Shown: positions 14,138 to 23,334 of the stretch, one piece after another
Position numbering within the stretch: position 1 is the stretch's first letter
How the letters are laid out: every line of letters starts with the position of its first letter
NCBI RefSeq assembly: GCF_003206155.1
Contig: NZ_PZJV01000007.1
Span: forward strand, 47,102 to 111,101
Direction: 5' to 3'
Length of the DNA stretch: 64,000 bases
Source: Salinicola halophilus
GTDB lineage: Bacteria > Pseudomonadota > Gammaproteobacteria > Pseudomonadales > Halomonadaceae
Notes under the pieces: model-generated
Database searches by the model: none
Seen by the model: only the letters and a program-made list of their open reading frames with translations
What the model was told of the DNA's origin: nothing
Made by a program: the position numbers and the translations under genes

Positions 14138-15778
14138 ATGTTTGGCGAGGCGGGTAGCGCAGTGTCGCTGATCGGGATGGCGCTGCTGGGCGCGATATTA
14201 GGCGCGCTGGTGGTAGGCGTGGCGGCGCTGTCGGTGCTCCGGCGCCGGCGGGAGGTCAACGACGACCTCGAGACGCGGCTCGACGAGAGCGAACGTCAGC
14301 GGCAGCGGCTCGAGCAGGAGCTCTCCCAGAGCGATACCCAGCAGGACGAACTGCGCGAGCAATTGGGCGAGCTCAAGCAGCGGCTGACCACGCGGGAGCA
14401 GCAGGTCGAGACGCTCAACGAGCGCCTGGCGGACCTGCGCGAGCGCTATGGGCGGCTGGAGACGCATTTCGAACAGGCCAAGCACCACCACGCCGAGCAG
14501 ATCAAGCTGCTGGAAGACGCCAAGGGCCGGCTGGGCCACGAGTTCGAGTCGCTGGCCGGGCGCATCTTCGATGAGCGCAACCGCAGCTACAGCGCCCAGA
14601 GCCGCGAGAGTCTGGAAGCGCTGCTGCAGCCGTTTCGCGAGCAGGTGGCGGGTTTCCGTCAGCGCCTGGAGGAGATCCACGGGCAGGAGAGCCGCGAGCG
14701 CACCACGCTCAAGGTGCAGATCGATCAGCTCGCCACGCTCAACCGCCAGATCACCGAAGAGGCCGCCAATCTCACTCGGGCGCTCAAGGGCGACAAGAAG
14801 ATGCAGGGCAACTGGGGCGAGGTGATGCTCGAGTCGGTGCTCGAACGCTCCGGGCTGCGCCGCGACATCGAGTACCGCCGCGAGGTGTCGCTGGGGGGCG
14901 AGCACGGCCGCCAGCGCCCGGATGCGGTGATCTATCTGCCCGACGACAAGCACCTCATCGTCGATGCCAAGGTCTCGCTCAACGCCTACGTGCGCTACGT
15001 CAACGCCGAAGAGGACGCCGAGCGCGAGCAGGCGCTGCGTGCCCACGTGCAGGCGGTGCGGGCGCACATCGACGCGCTCGCCAGCCGCGACTACCCCAAG
15101 CTGCCGGGGCTGCGCTCGCCGGATTTCGTCTTTCTTTTCATGCCGGTGGAGCCGGCGTTCGCGGTCGCCTTCCAGTTCGACGAGACGCTGTTTCAGGACG
15201 CCTTCTCCCGCGACATCGTGGTGGTCACGCCGACCACGCTGCTGGCGAGCCTGCGTACCGTCGCCAGCCTGTGGAATCTCGAGCGCCAGAACGAGAACGC
15301 CCGGCATATCGCCGAGCGCGCCGGCAAGCTGCTCGACAAGTTTCAGGGGTTCGTGACGAGCCTCGAAGACGTGGGCAAGCATCTGGGGCGGGCGCAGTCG
15401 AGCTACGAGCAGGCGGTGTCGCGGCTCTCCACCGGGCAGGGGAGTCTCGTCGGGCAGGCGCGTCAGCTCGAGAAGCTCGGAGTGCGCATGAAGCGCGAGC
15501 TACCCTCACACCTCACGCGGGCCGCCGAGGGCGAAGACCCCGAGGAACTGGAGGGAGGCCGCGAGAGAAGCCGGGAGAAAGACATTGAGAGAGGCGCTGA
15601 GAAAGGCCGCGAGAGGGGCACTGAAAAAGGCGCTGAGACAGGCCGCGAGGACGTGACAGAGGGCGACGACGCGAGCAGCGATACGCGCCGCGACGCGGAC
15701 GAAACCTCGCCGCCCACCGGCGATGCCCCGGTGGCCGACGCTCACGACCGCGACGAGAAGCGCCCGGACGAGCCCTGA
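14138..15778 (+). CDS. rmuC: DNA recombination protein RmuC
   Basis: A 546-residue RmuC-family protein. One N-terminal membrane helix (about residues 5-28) is followed by a coiled coil of about 130 residues rich in Glu, Gln and Arg, then the RmuC domain with 'MQGNWGEVMLESVLERSGL', 'RPDAVIYLPDDKHLIVDAK' and 'FVFLFMPVEPAF', which resembles a PD-(D/E)xK nuclease core. RmuC limits inversion and recombination at repeats. The last 70 residues are a low-complexity charged tail with repeated Gly-Arg-Glu and Glu-Lys-Gly steps, longer than in typical RmuC. GAGGAGAGAG precedes the ATG. Confidence 0.92.
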   Translation: MFGEAGSAVSLIGMALLGAILGALVVGVAALSVLRRRREVNDDLETRLDESERQRQRLEQELSQSDTQQDELREQLGELKQRLTTREQQVETLNERLADLRERYGRLETHFEQAKHHHAEQIKLLEDAKGRLGHEFESLAGRIFDERNRSYSAQSRESLEALLQPFREQVAGFRQRLEEIHGQESRERTTLKVQIDQLATLNRQITEEAANLTRALKGDKKMQGNWGEVMLESVLERSGLRRDIEYRREVSLGGEHGRQRPDAVIYLPDDKHLIVDAKVSLNAYVRYVNAEEDAEREQALRAHVQAVRAHIDALASRDYPKLPGLRSPDFVFLFMPVEPAFAVAFQFDETLFQDAFSRDIVVVTPTTLLASLRTVASLWNLERQNENARHIAERAGKLLDKFQGFVTSLEDVGKHLGRAQSSYEQAVSRLSTGQGSLVGQARQLEKLGVRMKRELPSHLTRAAEGEDPEELEGGRERSREKDIERGAEKGRERGTEKGAETGREDVTEGDDASSDTRRDADETSPPTGDAPVADAHDRDEKRPDEP

Positions 15779-15804
15779 GGCGGTGGAGCGCCCCGCTTCA
15801 AGGC

Positions 15805-15864
15805 AAAGGCCCCTGATTGAAGAGAAAGGGCCCTGATTCAAGGGAAAGCGCCCGGATTCGATGC
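15805..15864. repeat. 20-bp tandem repeat, three imperfect copies
   Basis: Three 20-base units beginning AAAGGCCCCTGATTGAAGAG (15805), AAAGGGCCCTGATTCAAGGG (15825) and AAAGCGCCCGGATTCGATGC (15845) lie between the convergent rmuC and triple-CheW genes. A GCCCCC/GGGGGC hairpin (15863-15880) adjoins the last copy and could help end transcription. Confidence 0.7.
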
Positions 15865-15929
15865 CCCCGGCGGCGGGGGCATACAGCCGGCGTCGCGTGC
15901 CTTGGCGCGGATCGCGCCGCCCGCAGACT

Positions 15930-17408
15930 TCAGCTCGCCAGGGCCAAGCTGCGCGTCTCCCGCAGTAAGTCGTTGGCCAGACTCTGCAGACACACCAGCG
16001 CCAGCACCTGGCGTCGCGCGCCTTCCCCCAGCGACATCAGCCGTTTGGCACGCTCCGCCGGGGTGGCGTCGGGGCGGCTGTCGCCGCGCCAGCGAATCGA
16101 CTGACTCTCCGCCGGTGCCTCGATGTACTCGATGCGCCGGGTCGAGTCGACCAGAAACCCCACCAGCCCCTCGCCGCCGTCGACCAGCAGCACGTGGGCG
16201 GCGGGCGTGTCGGCGTTGCGACCCAGCAGAAGGCGCAGATCGACCAGCGTGGCGCTGCGTTCGTTGAAGCGCCAGACACCGACGTAGGCCTTGGCCATCG
16301 AGACCGAGCGTCCCAGCTGCGCGCCGGTCTCGATCTCGGCCTCGTCCGGTGCGTTCGCCACCGCCTCCAGCTGATCCAGCGGCGTCGACATCTCGCCGTC
16401 GCAGCTGAAGTGCACGTAGGAGAACCGCCGCCAGAGCTTGCGTGCCTTCGCCTCGGCGTTGCGTCCGCTGATGGCGGCGTGCAGGCGGGCCAGCGAGGTG
16501 AGATTGAGCGTCGACAGCAGGCGGTAGTGGTCGATCACCAGCGCGTCGCCGCTGGCGGTGGCGACGACACCGGCCACGGCATCGCTGTAGCCGGCGCCCG
16601 CCGCACTCGGCCGGGCGTTCTGTTCGACCAGCGTCACTACGCGGTCGGCAGCCAGCGCGATCGCCCCGTCCGGGCCGTCGAGAATGACCATGTACGCCGG
16701 CAGCTCCCGCAGGGGCTCGATACCGATGAGCGCACACGGGTCGAACAGTGCCAGGGTAAAGTCGCGCACGCGAACGTCGCCCAGGTAGCCGGACAGCGTC
16801 AGCGCCGGCGGCTCCACCGCGGGGCACATGACCACTTCGCGGACGACCGCGGTATCCAGCGCGAGCGCCGTCTCGCCCCGGCGCGCCATCAGCCAGCGCT
16901 CGGCGGTACGGTTTGTCGCTTCCATCACGCGGGCGTCGGTCTGCCCGGCGCGCTCACGCACGGCGACCATGCCATCGAGGGCGAACAGGGCGTCGAGGTC
17001 GAGCACGTAGGCGGGGCGATCGTTCAGCGGTATCTCGAGTACGCGAGGCGTCAGGGCATGGGTCTCGCCGCTGCCGTCGGTCAGCTCGAAGCCTTGAGAA
17101 GGCTGGACCTCCACCACGTCGCGAATGTGGTCGATACGCAGGCCGAAGCGTCGCTCGCGATAGCTCACCACGGCCACGAAATCGCCGGCTTCCCGCGGGG
17201 CGTCACCGCTCTCCAGCCCCAGCAGTCGGGCAAGATCGACCACCGGTAGCGGGTTGGCGCGCAGCAGCATCGTCCCCAGCGACCAGTTCGGCGCCAGCGG
17301 GCGCGGGGCCAGGTTGGCTTCCAGGCGGACCACCTCCTGCAGGCAGCGTGCGTCGAGCGCGATATCGCTGTCGGCGATGCGCAGGATGCCCATGACCTGG
17401 CGTGTCAT
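15930..17408 (-). CDS. triple CheW-domain chemotaxis coupling protein
   Basis: A 492-residue protein made of three successive CheW-like domains (about 1-150, 160-305 and 345-480). Each has the typical run of beta strands, e.g. '[12 protein letters not shown]', '[12 protein letters not shown]', '[14 protein letters not shown]' and '[17 protein letters not shown]'. CheW joins chemoreceptors to the kinase CheA; most are about 160 residues with one domain. The start ATG overlaps the stop of the upstream PAS chemoreceptor (ATGA, 17405-17408), so the two are coupled and probably work together as a dedicated receptor and scaffold. No CheA lies nearby. Confidence 0.88.
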   Translation of the reverse strand: MTRQVMGILRIADSDIALDARCLQEVVRLEANLAPRPLAPNWSLGTMLLRANPLPVVDLARLLGLESGDAPREAGDFVAVVSYRERRFGLRIDHIRDVVEVQPSQGFELTDGSGETHALTPRVLEIPLNDRPAYVLDLDALFALDGMVAVRERAGQTDARVMEATNRTAERWLMARRGETALALDTAVVREVVMCPAVEPPALTLSGYLGDVRVRDFTLALFDPCALIGIEPLRELPAYMVILDGPDGAIALAADRVVTLVEQNARPSAAGAGYSDAVAGVVATASGDALVIDHYRLLSTLNLTSLARLHAAISGRNAEAKARKLWRRFSYVHFSCDGEMSTPLDQLEAVANAPDEAEIETGAQLGRSVSMAKAYVGVWRFNERSATLVDLRLLLGRNADTPAAHVLLVDGGEGLVGFLVDSTRRIEYIEAPAESQSIRWRGDSRPDATPAERAKRLMSLGEGARRQVLALVCLQSLANDLLRETRSLALAS

Positions 17409-19879
17409 GCCTGCCTCCGCTCGGCATTGGTCGCGCTGGAGAGCTTGCGGATCAGCGCGTCGACCTCTTCGGCGGTGGCGAGCTGGCGATTGGCGGTGTT
17501 GTCGATCTCCTCGATGGAGGCGGTGGTGCGCTCGACCCCCTCGACGATACGCCCGAAGGCATCGGCGGCGCGGCGCGAGACGCTGTTGCCGGTCTCGATC
17601 CGCTTGAGCGATTCGCCCAGCAGGCGGTTGATCTGGCGGGTGGCGTCGGCGGACTTCTCCGCGAGCTTGCGCACCTCGTCGGCGACCACCGAGAAGCCGA
17701 GGCCGTGTTCGCCGGCCCGCGCCGCTTCGATCGCGGCATTGAAGGCGAGCAGGTTGGTCTGGGACGCGATCTCGCCGATCACCTTGACGATGGCATCGAT
17801 GTCCTCGGAGGACTTCTGGATTGCGCTCATCGCTTCGCTCGAGTCCTTCAGCGCCTGGCTGCCACGCTCCGCCTCGCGCTGCGTTTCCTGGGCCTGCGAC
17901 CGGGTCACGCGGGTGTTGTCGGCGATGCCGGCGATGGTGTCGTTGAGCTTGTCCAGCGCGGCGGTCATCGCCGAGGTCTGAGCCTGAATCTGCTCTTCGA
18001 GTTCGACCTGGGCGGTGATGTCGGTGGCGAACTTCACGACCTTGTAGGGCTTGGCATCGGCGTCGAGGATCGGGTTGTAGCTGGCCTGGATCCAGACCCG
18101 GCGGCCGTGCTTGCCCAGTCGCATGAAGCGGTCGTTGAAGAACTCGCCGCGGCCGAGCGACTGCCAGAAGTCACGGTAGGCGCGGCTGACGATATAGTCC
18201 GGCTCGCAGAACATGCTGTGGTGCTGGCCCACGATCTCGTCGGCCTGATAACCCATCGCGCCGAGGAAGTTGTCGTTGGCCCGCAGGATGTTGCCCTTGA
18301 GGTCGAACTCGATCACCGCCTGCGAGCGGTCGATGGCGTTGATGCGGCCTTCGAATTCGCTGTTGCGCGCTTTCTGGGCGCTGATGTCGTGGGCGAACTT
18401 GACCACTTTGTAGGGCCGCCCGCTGGCATCGAAGATTGGGTTGTAGGTCGCCTGCAGCCACAGGTCGCGCCCGTCCTTGGCGATACGCCGGAACTCGCCG
18501 GCGGCGAACTCACCCCGACGCAGCCGCTGCCACAGATCGTGGTAGGCCTGACTCTGGGCATACTCGGGGCGACAGAACATCGCGTGGTGCTGCCCCTCGA
18601 TCTCGGCGAAGGAATAGCCCACCGTCTCCAGAAAACGGGCGTTGGCGCTGAGCACGTGGCCGTCGAGGTCGAACTCGATCACCGCCTGGGCGCGGTCGAT
18701 GGCGTTGACCTTGCCCTCGAACTCGGCCGTGCTGCGTTTCTGCGCGGTGATGTCGGTGGCGAACTTGATCACCCGGGTCGGGCGGCCGCGCGGATCGAGA
18801 ATCGGGTTGTAGGTGGCCCGCAGCCAGACCTCTTCACCGCTTCGGGTGTAGCGCTTGAACTCGTCGCTGACGTACTCGCCGCGGGCCAGACGCTCCCAGA
18901 AGTCACGGTAGGCTTCACCGCGCACGTAGTTCTCGTCGCAGAACAGCCGATGATGCTGGCCGCTGATCTCCTTGGCGGTATAGCCCATCAGCGACAGGAA
19001 GTTGTCGTTGGCGCGGATCACGTGGCCGTCGAGTTCGAACTCGATCACCGCCTGGGCACGATCGATCGCCTTGGCCTGACTTTCGAACTGGGCGTTGATG
19101 CGCTTCTGCTCGCTGATGTCGGAGGCGAACTTGACCACTTTGTAGGGCCGTCCGCAGGCATCGAGAATCGGGTTGTAGGTCGCCTGCAGCCAGATCTCGC
19201 GGCCGCCCTTGCCCAGGCGGCGGCATTCGCCCTGGAAGAACTCGCCGCGGGCGAGCGTCTGCCACAGCTGACGATAGTCGTCGCTCTGCGCGTAGGTGCC
19301 GTCGCAGAAGAGCCGGTGATGCTGGCCGCGGATCTCGTTGAGCGTATAGCCCGTGGTGTCGAGAAAATTCTGGTTGGCGGTCAGGATCTGGCCGTCGAGG
19401 TCGAATTCGATCACTGCCTGGGCGCGCTCGATGGCATCGATACGCCCGGCGTGCTCCGCGGCGAGACGTTTCTGCGTGGTGACGTCGGTGGCCATCTTGA
19501 TGATCTTGACCGTGCGCCCGCTCTCGTCCTGGATCGGGTTGTAGATCGCCCGGAACCAGAGCTCGCGGCCGCTCTGGGTGAGACGGCGATACTCGCCGGC
19601 GCGGAATTCGCCCTTGGCCAGCTGCTGCCAGAACGCGCGGTACTCGGGGCTGGCGGCGTCCTCGGGGAGACAGAAGAGGCGGTGGTGCTGGCCGACGATC
19701 TCCTCGAGCCGATAGCCCATCAGCGAGAGGAAGTTGTCGTTGGCGTCGAGAATCTCTCCCTGGGGATCGAACTCGATGATCGCCTGAGAGCGATTGATGG
19801 CCAGCCAGAGCGAGGCGAGCTGGTCGTTGGAACAGGCGATTTCAGCGATGGAAGCGGACGATTCCGTGGTTGCAGACAT
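17405..19879 (-). CDS. soluble methyl-accepting chemotaxis protein with five PAS domains
   Basis: About 824 residues from ATG 19879, which has GGAG seven bases upstream; longer starts exist but lack one. There are no membrane helices. Five consecutive PAS-PAC units of about 122 residues each share 'AVIEF', 'GQHH', 'RGEF', 'YNPI' and 'KVVKFA' positions. A C-terminal signalling domain follows with the hairpin tip '[17 protein letters not shown]'. PAS plus a short signalling tail resembles BdlA-type cytosolic receptors that sense redox or metabolic state and affect biofilm dispersal or motility. The conserved His pair in every unit might bind a cofactor, but that is inference. Coupled to the triple-CheW gene. 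Confidence 0.9.
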   Translation of the reverse strand: MSATTESSASIAEIACSNDQLASLWLAINRSQAIIEFDPQGEILDANDNFLSLMGYRLEEIVGQHHRLFCLPEDAASPEYRAFWQQLAKGEFRAGEYRRLTQSGRELWFRAIYNPIQDESGRTVKIIKMATDVTTQKRLAAEHAGRIDAIERAQAVIEFDLDGQILTANQNFLDTTGYTLNEIRGQHHRLFCDGTYAQSDDYRQLWQTLARGEFFQGECRRLGKGGREIWLQATYNPILDACGRPYKVVKFASDISEQKRINAQFESQAKAIDRAQAVIEFELDGHVIRANDNFLSLMGYTAKEISGQHHRLFCDENYVRGEAYRDFWERLARGEYVSDEFKRYTRSGEEVWLRATYNPILDPRGRPTRVIKFATDITAQKRSTAEFEGKVNAIDRAQAVIEFDLDGHVLSANARFLETVGYSFAEIEGQHHAMFCRPEYAQSQAYHDLWQRLRRGEFAAGEFRRIAKDGRDLWLQATYNPIFDASGRPYKVVKFAHDISAQKARNSEFEGRINAIDRSQAVIEFDLKGNILRANDNFLGAMGYQADEIVGQHHSMFCEPDYIVSRAYRDFWQSLGRGEFFNDRFMRLGKHGRRVWIQASYNPILDADAKPYKVVKFATDITAQVELEEQIQAQTSAMTAALDKLNDTIAGIADNTRVTRSQAQETQREAERGSQALKDSSEAMSAIQKSSEDIDAIVKVIGEIASQTNLLAFNAAIEAARAGEHGLGFSVVADEVRKLAEKSADATRQINRLLGESLKRIETGNSVSRRAADAFGRIVEGVERTTASIEEIDNTANRQLATAEEVDALIRKLSSATNAERRQA

Positions 19880-20024
19880 GAGGTCACTCCAGGTCGGTGG
19901 GCTCCTCATGACGGCATCCGGTCTGTCATCAGCGCGAACGGGGGCAATGAGGCATGACACCGATCATCGGCACGACTCGGGCTAACTTTAATTAAATTTC
20001 GTGCCGGGGCCGATCTGATCGATC

Positions 20025-20094
20025 GACCTGATGTCAGCGAGTGACCTGATGCCAGCGAGTGACCTGATGTCAGCGAGTGACCTGATGTCAGCGA
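20025..20094. repeat. 18-bp tandem repeat at the end of the glycerate kinase gene
   Basis: Four units GACCTGATGTCAGCGAGT start at 20025, 20043, 20061 and 20079; the second has one change and the last is cut short. The array covers the stop codon of the glycerate kinase gene (20088-20090). Confidence 0.85.
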
Positions 20095-21230
20095 CCGCCC
20101 CGGTCGACGTGCCAGAGCCTGCCGAGCGTCTGACTGCGGTCGCGCAGCAGCTCGGCGCAGCGGTCGAGCGCCGTCTCCAGAGACATGGGGCCGTCGGCGA
20201 GGGCGAACGCCGCGGTGATGTCATGCTCGAAGGCGGTCTGCCAGCCTTCGCCGAGCCGGCCCGCCAGCACCACGGTGGGCACGCCGAAGCGGGCGGCGCG
20301 CCGAGCGACGCCGATGGGCGTCTTGCCGGCAAGGCTCTGACCGTCGAGCTGGCCCTCACCGGTGATCACCCAGTCGGCGCCTTCGAGATAGCGATCGAAC
20401 CTTGCGTGCTCCATCACCAGCTCGATGCCCGGGCGCAGCGTGGCCCCCAGAAACGCCTTCGCGGCGAAACCCATACCGCCGGCGGCCCCCGCGCCGGGTT
20501 GGTCGCGGTCATCGTGACCGAGCGACTGCGCGACCCGCTCGGCGAAGTGACCCAGGGCGCGATCGAGCCGTTCGACGTCCTCGTGTGTCGCGCCTTTCTG
20601 CGGGCCGAAGATCGCGCTGGCACCGCGCTCGCCCAGCAGCGGGTTGTCGACGTCGACGGCGGCCTGGACCTCGAGCGTCGCGAGGTGCGGGTCCAGACCG
20701 CTGAGATCGAGCTGATCGAGGTCGGCGAGCGCCGCGCCGCCGGGGGGCAGGTCGCGGCCTTCGGCGTCGAGCAGGCGGGCGCCGAGGGCGGCGAGCATGC
20801 CGGCGCCGGCGTCGTTGGTGGCGCTGCCGCCAAGCGTCAGCAGCAGCCGCTCGGCGCCGGCGTCCAGCGCTTCGCGAATGAGCTGGCCCACGCCGAAGGT
20901 GGTGCTGTGAAGCGCGGTGCGCTCATCCGGTGTGAGCGCCTGCAGGCCGCTGGCCTCGGCGAGCTCGACGAAGGCGGCGCGGCTCTCGGCGAGCCAGCCC
21001 CAGGCCGCGGTGCGCTCGCGGCCGAGAGCGTCCTGGACGCGCGCTTCACGTCGCTCGGCGCCGGTGGCGGCGATCAGCGCCTCCAGCGTGCCCTCGCCGC
21101 CGTCGCCCATCGGACACTGGATCAGCTCGGCCTCGGGGGCGCCGCGGGCGAGGCCTTCGGCGATGGCGGCCGCGGCGTCGCGCGCCGAGAGGGCATCCTT
21201 GTAGCTGTCGGGGGCGATGACGATCTTCAT
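20088..21230 (-). CDS. glycerate kinase (GarK/GlxK family)
   Basis: A 380-residue type-I glycerate 2-kinase, which phosphorylates D-glycerate with ATP to give 2-phosphoglycerate, linking glyoxylate or glucarate breakdown to glycolysis. Family motifs: 'IAPDSYKDALSARDAA' at the start, 'CPMGDGGEGTLEAL', 'LLLTLGGSATNDAGAGML' and 'DWVITGEGQLDGQSLAGK'. Length matches E. coli GarK (381). GAGG precedes the ATG. The gene stands alone. It ends inside an 18-base tandem repeat, so the last few residues differ from relatives. Confidence 0.93.
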   Translation of the reverse strand: MKIVIAPDSYKDALSARDAAAAIAEGLARGAPEAELIQCPMGDGGEGTLEALIAATGAERREARVQDALGRERTAAWGWLAESRAAFVELAEASGLQALTPDERTALHSTTFGVGQLIREALDAGAERLLLTLGGSATNDAGAGMLAALGARLLDAEGRDLPPGGAALADLDQLDLSGLDPHLATLEVQAAVDVDNPLLGERGASAIFGPQKGATHEDVERLDRALGHFAERVAQSLGHDDRDQPGAGAAGGMGFAAKAFLGATLRPGIELVMEHARFDRYLEGADWVITGEGQLDGQSLAGKTPIGVARRAARFGVPTVVLAGRLGEGWQTAFEHDITAAFALADGPMSLETALDRCAELLRDRSQTLGRLWHVDRGGR

Positions 21231-21455
21231 GGCGTCCTCTTGGGATAGTGGAGAGCAGCGGGCGGTTCGGCGATTGGCCGCAGGCGGTTGGAAGAAGCGC
21301 CGCCACGCCGGGACCTCGTCGTCAGCTTAGCGGCATTGCTCCACGACAGGGAACGCCAACGAGCGCCGGGCGCGTGACCAAGGCAGCGTGGCGCCGGAAG
21401 ACGCCAACTGGCATTCTGAACGCCGTTCACATTCGCCGCCGGCGAGGATGATGTG

Positions 21456-22205
21456 ATGAACCGAAACGACATGACGAACCACCGCGGCGAAACCCGCCGT
21501 CGCAACGCACCCGTGTCATACGCCGCCGTCACACGTGACGGCGACGCGACTCGGTACCGTCGCCTGGCGAGCGCGCTGCAGGCGCGAGCGCGGCATGGCA
21601 CGGGCGTGCTGCTCGCGGGGGCCTTGGCCACGCTCACCGGCTGCCAGTCGCTCTCCGCGCCATCGCCGGTCTCGCTGGAAGGTGGCGGGGCACTGCCGCC
21701 GGAGTGCCAGTGGCAGGCGGGTGACGCCGACCCGCTGGCGCGACTCCGCGCCACTCGCGATGTGGTCGAGTCTCGCGGCTACGTCATTCTCGACACCGAC
21801 GTCACCCTCGGCGTGGTGAGCGCCGAACGCCGAACGCGTCAGCCGGGACTGGGGGCGCTCAACTCGCCCTTCGGGCGCACCGGGCTCTGGGGCGGCGTCG
21901 GGTTCGGCGGGCGCAGCGGCTACGGTATCGGCCTCTCTCAAGGGTTCGGTTACGGCTACGACAGCGACCCCATACGCGTCGAGCGCCTCTCCGTGGCGAC
22001 ACCGAGCACGATCACCTACGTCGACCGCGACTCGGTGGTGGTCGACCGCGACGGCTATCTCATCGACGCGCGCAGCGACAATCATCAGGGAGTCTGCCGC
22101 GAGCTGCGTCAGGCGATCGAGTCGCGGCTCACTACCGCAACCCCGGCGCCGGGCACCGCCGTGCCGGCACCTGCGTCGTCTTCGACGGGGAGGGCTACGC
22201 CATGA
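21456..22205 (+). CDS. putative lipoprotein of the Ni/Co locus, Gly-rich
   Basis: About 249 residues. Unusually long polar N terminus of about 45 residues before a lipoprotein signal 'LLAGALATLTGC', so a later start may be used. The middle contains a Gly-rich stretch ('LWGGVGFGGRSGYGIGLSQG') and the family is not recognised. ATG 21456 has AGG eight bases upstream; GTG 21453 is possible. Its stop overlaps the next gene (ATGA). It opens a run of four overlapping genes that ends with a nickel/cobalt transporter, so a role in metal handling at the envelope is likely but unproven. Confidence 0.7.
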   Translation: MNRNDMTNHRGETRRRNAPVSYAAVTRDGDATRYRRLASALQARARHGTGVLLAGALATLTGCQSLSAPSPVSLEGGGALPPECQWQAGDADPLARLRATRDVVESRGYVILDTDVTLGVVSAERRTRQPGLGALNSPFGRTGLWGGVGFGGRSGYGIGLSQGFGYGYDSDPIRVERLSVATPSTITYVDRDSVVVDRDGYLIDARSDNHQGVCRELRQAIESRLTTATPAPGTAVPAPASSSTGRATP

Positions 22206-22660
22206 CTCGGGCCATCAATCACCCCTCGACGGCGCAGCCATCGACGACGCCCTCGTCAACGACGTCGCGACGTACGATGCGCCTGGCGCTTGCGCTGCTG
22301 GCGGCGCTCTGGCTCGGCGGCTGCGCGGTCGCCCCGGCGCCGGAGCCGCGCAGCATTTCGCTGAACGCCGATCCCGACGCGACGCTCAGGGCGACGCTTG
22401 CGATGTTCGCCGAGCGCGGCTTCGTGATCCGTCACGCCGACGGCGATCTGCGTCAGGTCGACGCCGTACTGGCGTCGCGAAGCGGCTACCAGATCCATGC
22501 CGAGGTTACCACCGGCGACACGCCGCCACCGGGGCTCGCGCTGCGCCAGGGCGATACCTATCTCTCGTTGAGCGGGCGCCAGGGCGGTCAGCCGCTGGAT
22601 GCCGTTGCGCTCGATCCGCTCTTCATCGACGTTCAGAACCGCATGAGATCACAGCCTTGA
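22202..22660 (+). CDS. putative small lipoprotein
   Basis: A 152-residue protein. After a Thr/Ser/Pro-rich leader, 'LALALLAALWLGGC' is a clear lipobox with Cys near residue 40. The start is probably the internal ATG at about 22277 (MRLALALLAA) or ATG 22202, which overlaps the previous stop. The mature part resembles the first lipoprotein of this locus in having a 'DATLRATLAMFAERGFVI' helix like 'DPLARLRATRDVVESRGYVI', which suggests a duplicated domain. No known family. It is translationally coupled to the DUF1007 gene downstream. Confidence 0.72.
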   Translation: MTRAINHPSTAQPSTTPSSTTSRRTMRLALALLAALWLGGCAVAPAPEPRSISLNADPDATLRATLAMFAERGFVIRHADGDLRQVDAVLASRSGYQIHAEVTTGDTPPPGLALRQGDTYLSLSGRQGGQPLDAVALDPLFIDVQNRMRSQP

Positions 22661-23334
22661 TTCGATCGTTCTACCGCTGGGGAAGCGGTCTACTGGCGCT
22701 CGTCGCCGTCGGCCTGTCGTCCCCGGCTTTCGCCCACCCGCACGGCTGGGTGGATATCAGTGTCGAAGGGGTCTTCGACGAGGCCGGCCGGCTGGCGGCG
22801 CTGCGTCAGCAGTGGCGGATGGATCCGTTCTACAGCCAGGTGGTGATGGAGGAGATGAGCAGTCTGGACGACGGCACCACGATGCCCGAGCGCCTCGACG
22901 CGCTCGGCGTCGAGATCCGCAACAATCTCGCGACGCAGGACAATCTCACCACCATCACCCTCGACGGCGCGCCCGTCGCCCAGGGCGAGGTGCGCAATAC
23001 CAATACCGAGGTGCGTGGCGACCGGCTGGTCTTCAGCTTCGTGCTGCCGCTCGCCTCACCCGTGCCGATGGCCGGGCACGAACTCGACTACCGCATCTTC
23101 GATCCGACCTACTACATCGAGATGGTCCACGAGGCGAATGCCGACGGCAGCGAGCCGCTGCCGGGGGCGCTAACGCTCGCCGGCGCGCCGGCGGGCTGCT
23201 CGACGCACATCGTCAAGGCGGACCCGGATCCGTCGAAAGTGATGGAAGCCGCAATGCTCGACAAGACCGAGTCCGGCGAGCCCAATCTGGGGCGCTTCTT
23301 CGCCGAGACGGGAGAGATTCGATGTCCCGCCTGA
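22657..23334 (+). CDS. DUF1007 periplasmic protein of a Ni/Co uptake or efflux locus
   Basis: A 225-residue secreted protein with a cleavable signal ending '..SSPAFA-HPHGWVD'. The mature N terminus begins with His-Pro-His-Gly-Trp, a likely metal ligand group seen in DUF1007 proteins. These are commonly encoded beside NicO/RcnA-like transporters, as here. The start is TTG 22657, overlapping the previous stop by four bases; the stop lies 13 bases inside the next gene. Probably delivers or senses nickel, cobalt or zinc in the periplasm. Confidence 0.88.
   Translation: MIRSFYRWGSGLLALVAVGLSSPAFAHPHGWVDISVEGVFDEAGRLAALRQQWRMDPFYSQVVMEEMSSLDDGTTMPERLDALGVEIRNNLATQDNLTTITLDGAPVAQGEVRNTNTEVRGDRLVFSFVLPLASPVPMAGHELDYRIFDPTYYIEMVHEANADGSEPLPGALTLAGAPAGCSTHIVKADPDPSKVMEAAMLDKTESGEPNLGRFFAETGEIRCPA

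Noticed and set aside
17402..19957. Long plus-strand frame of 851 codons opposite the PAS receptor
   Set aside because: It is the mirror of a repeated GC-rich gene; the minus strand has clear PAS and receptor motifs.
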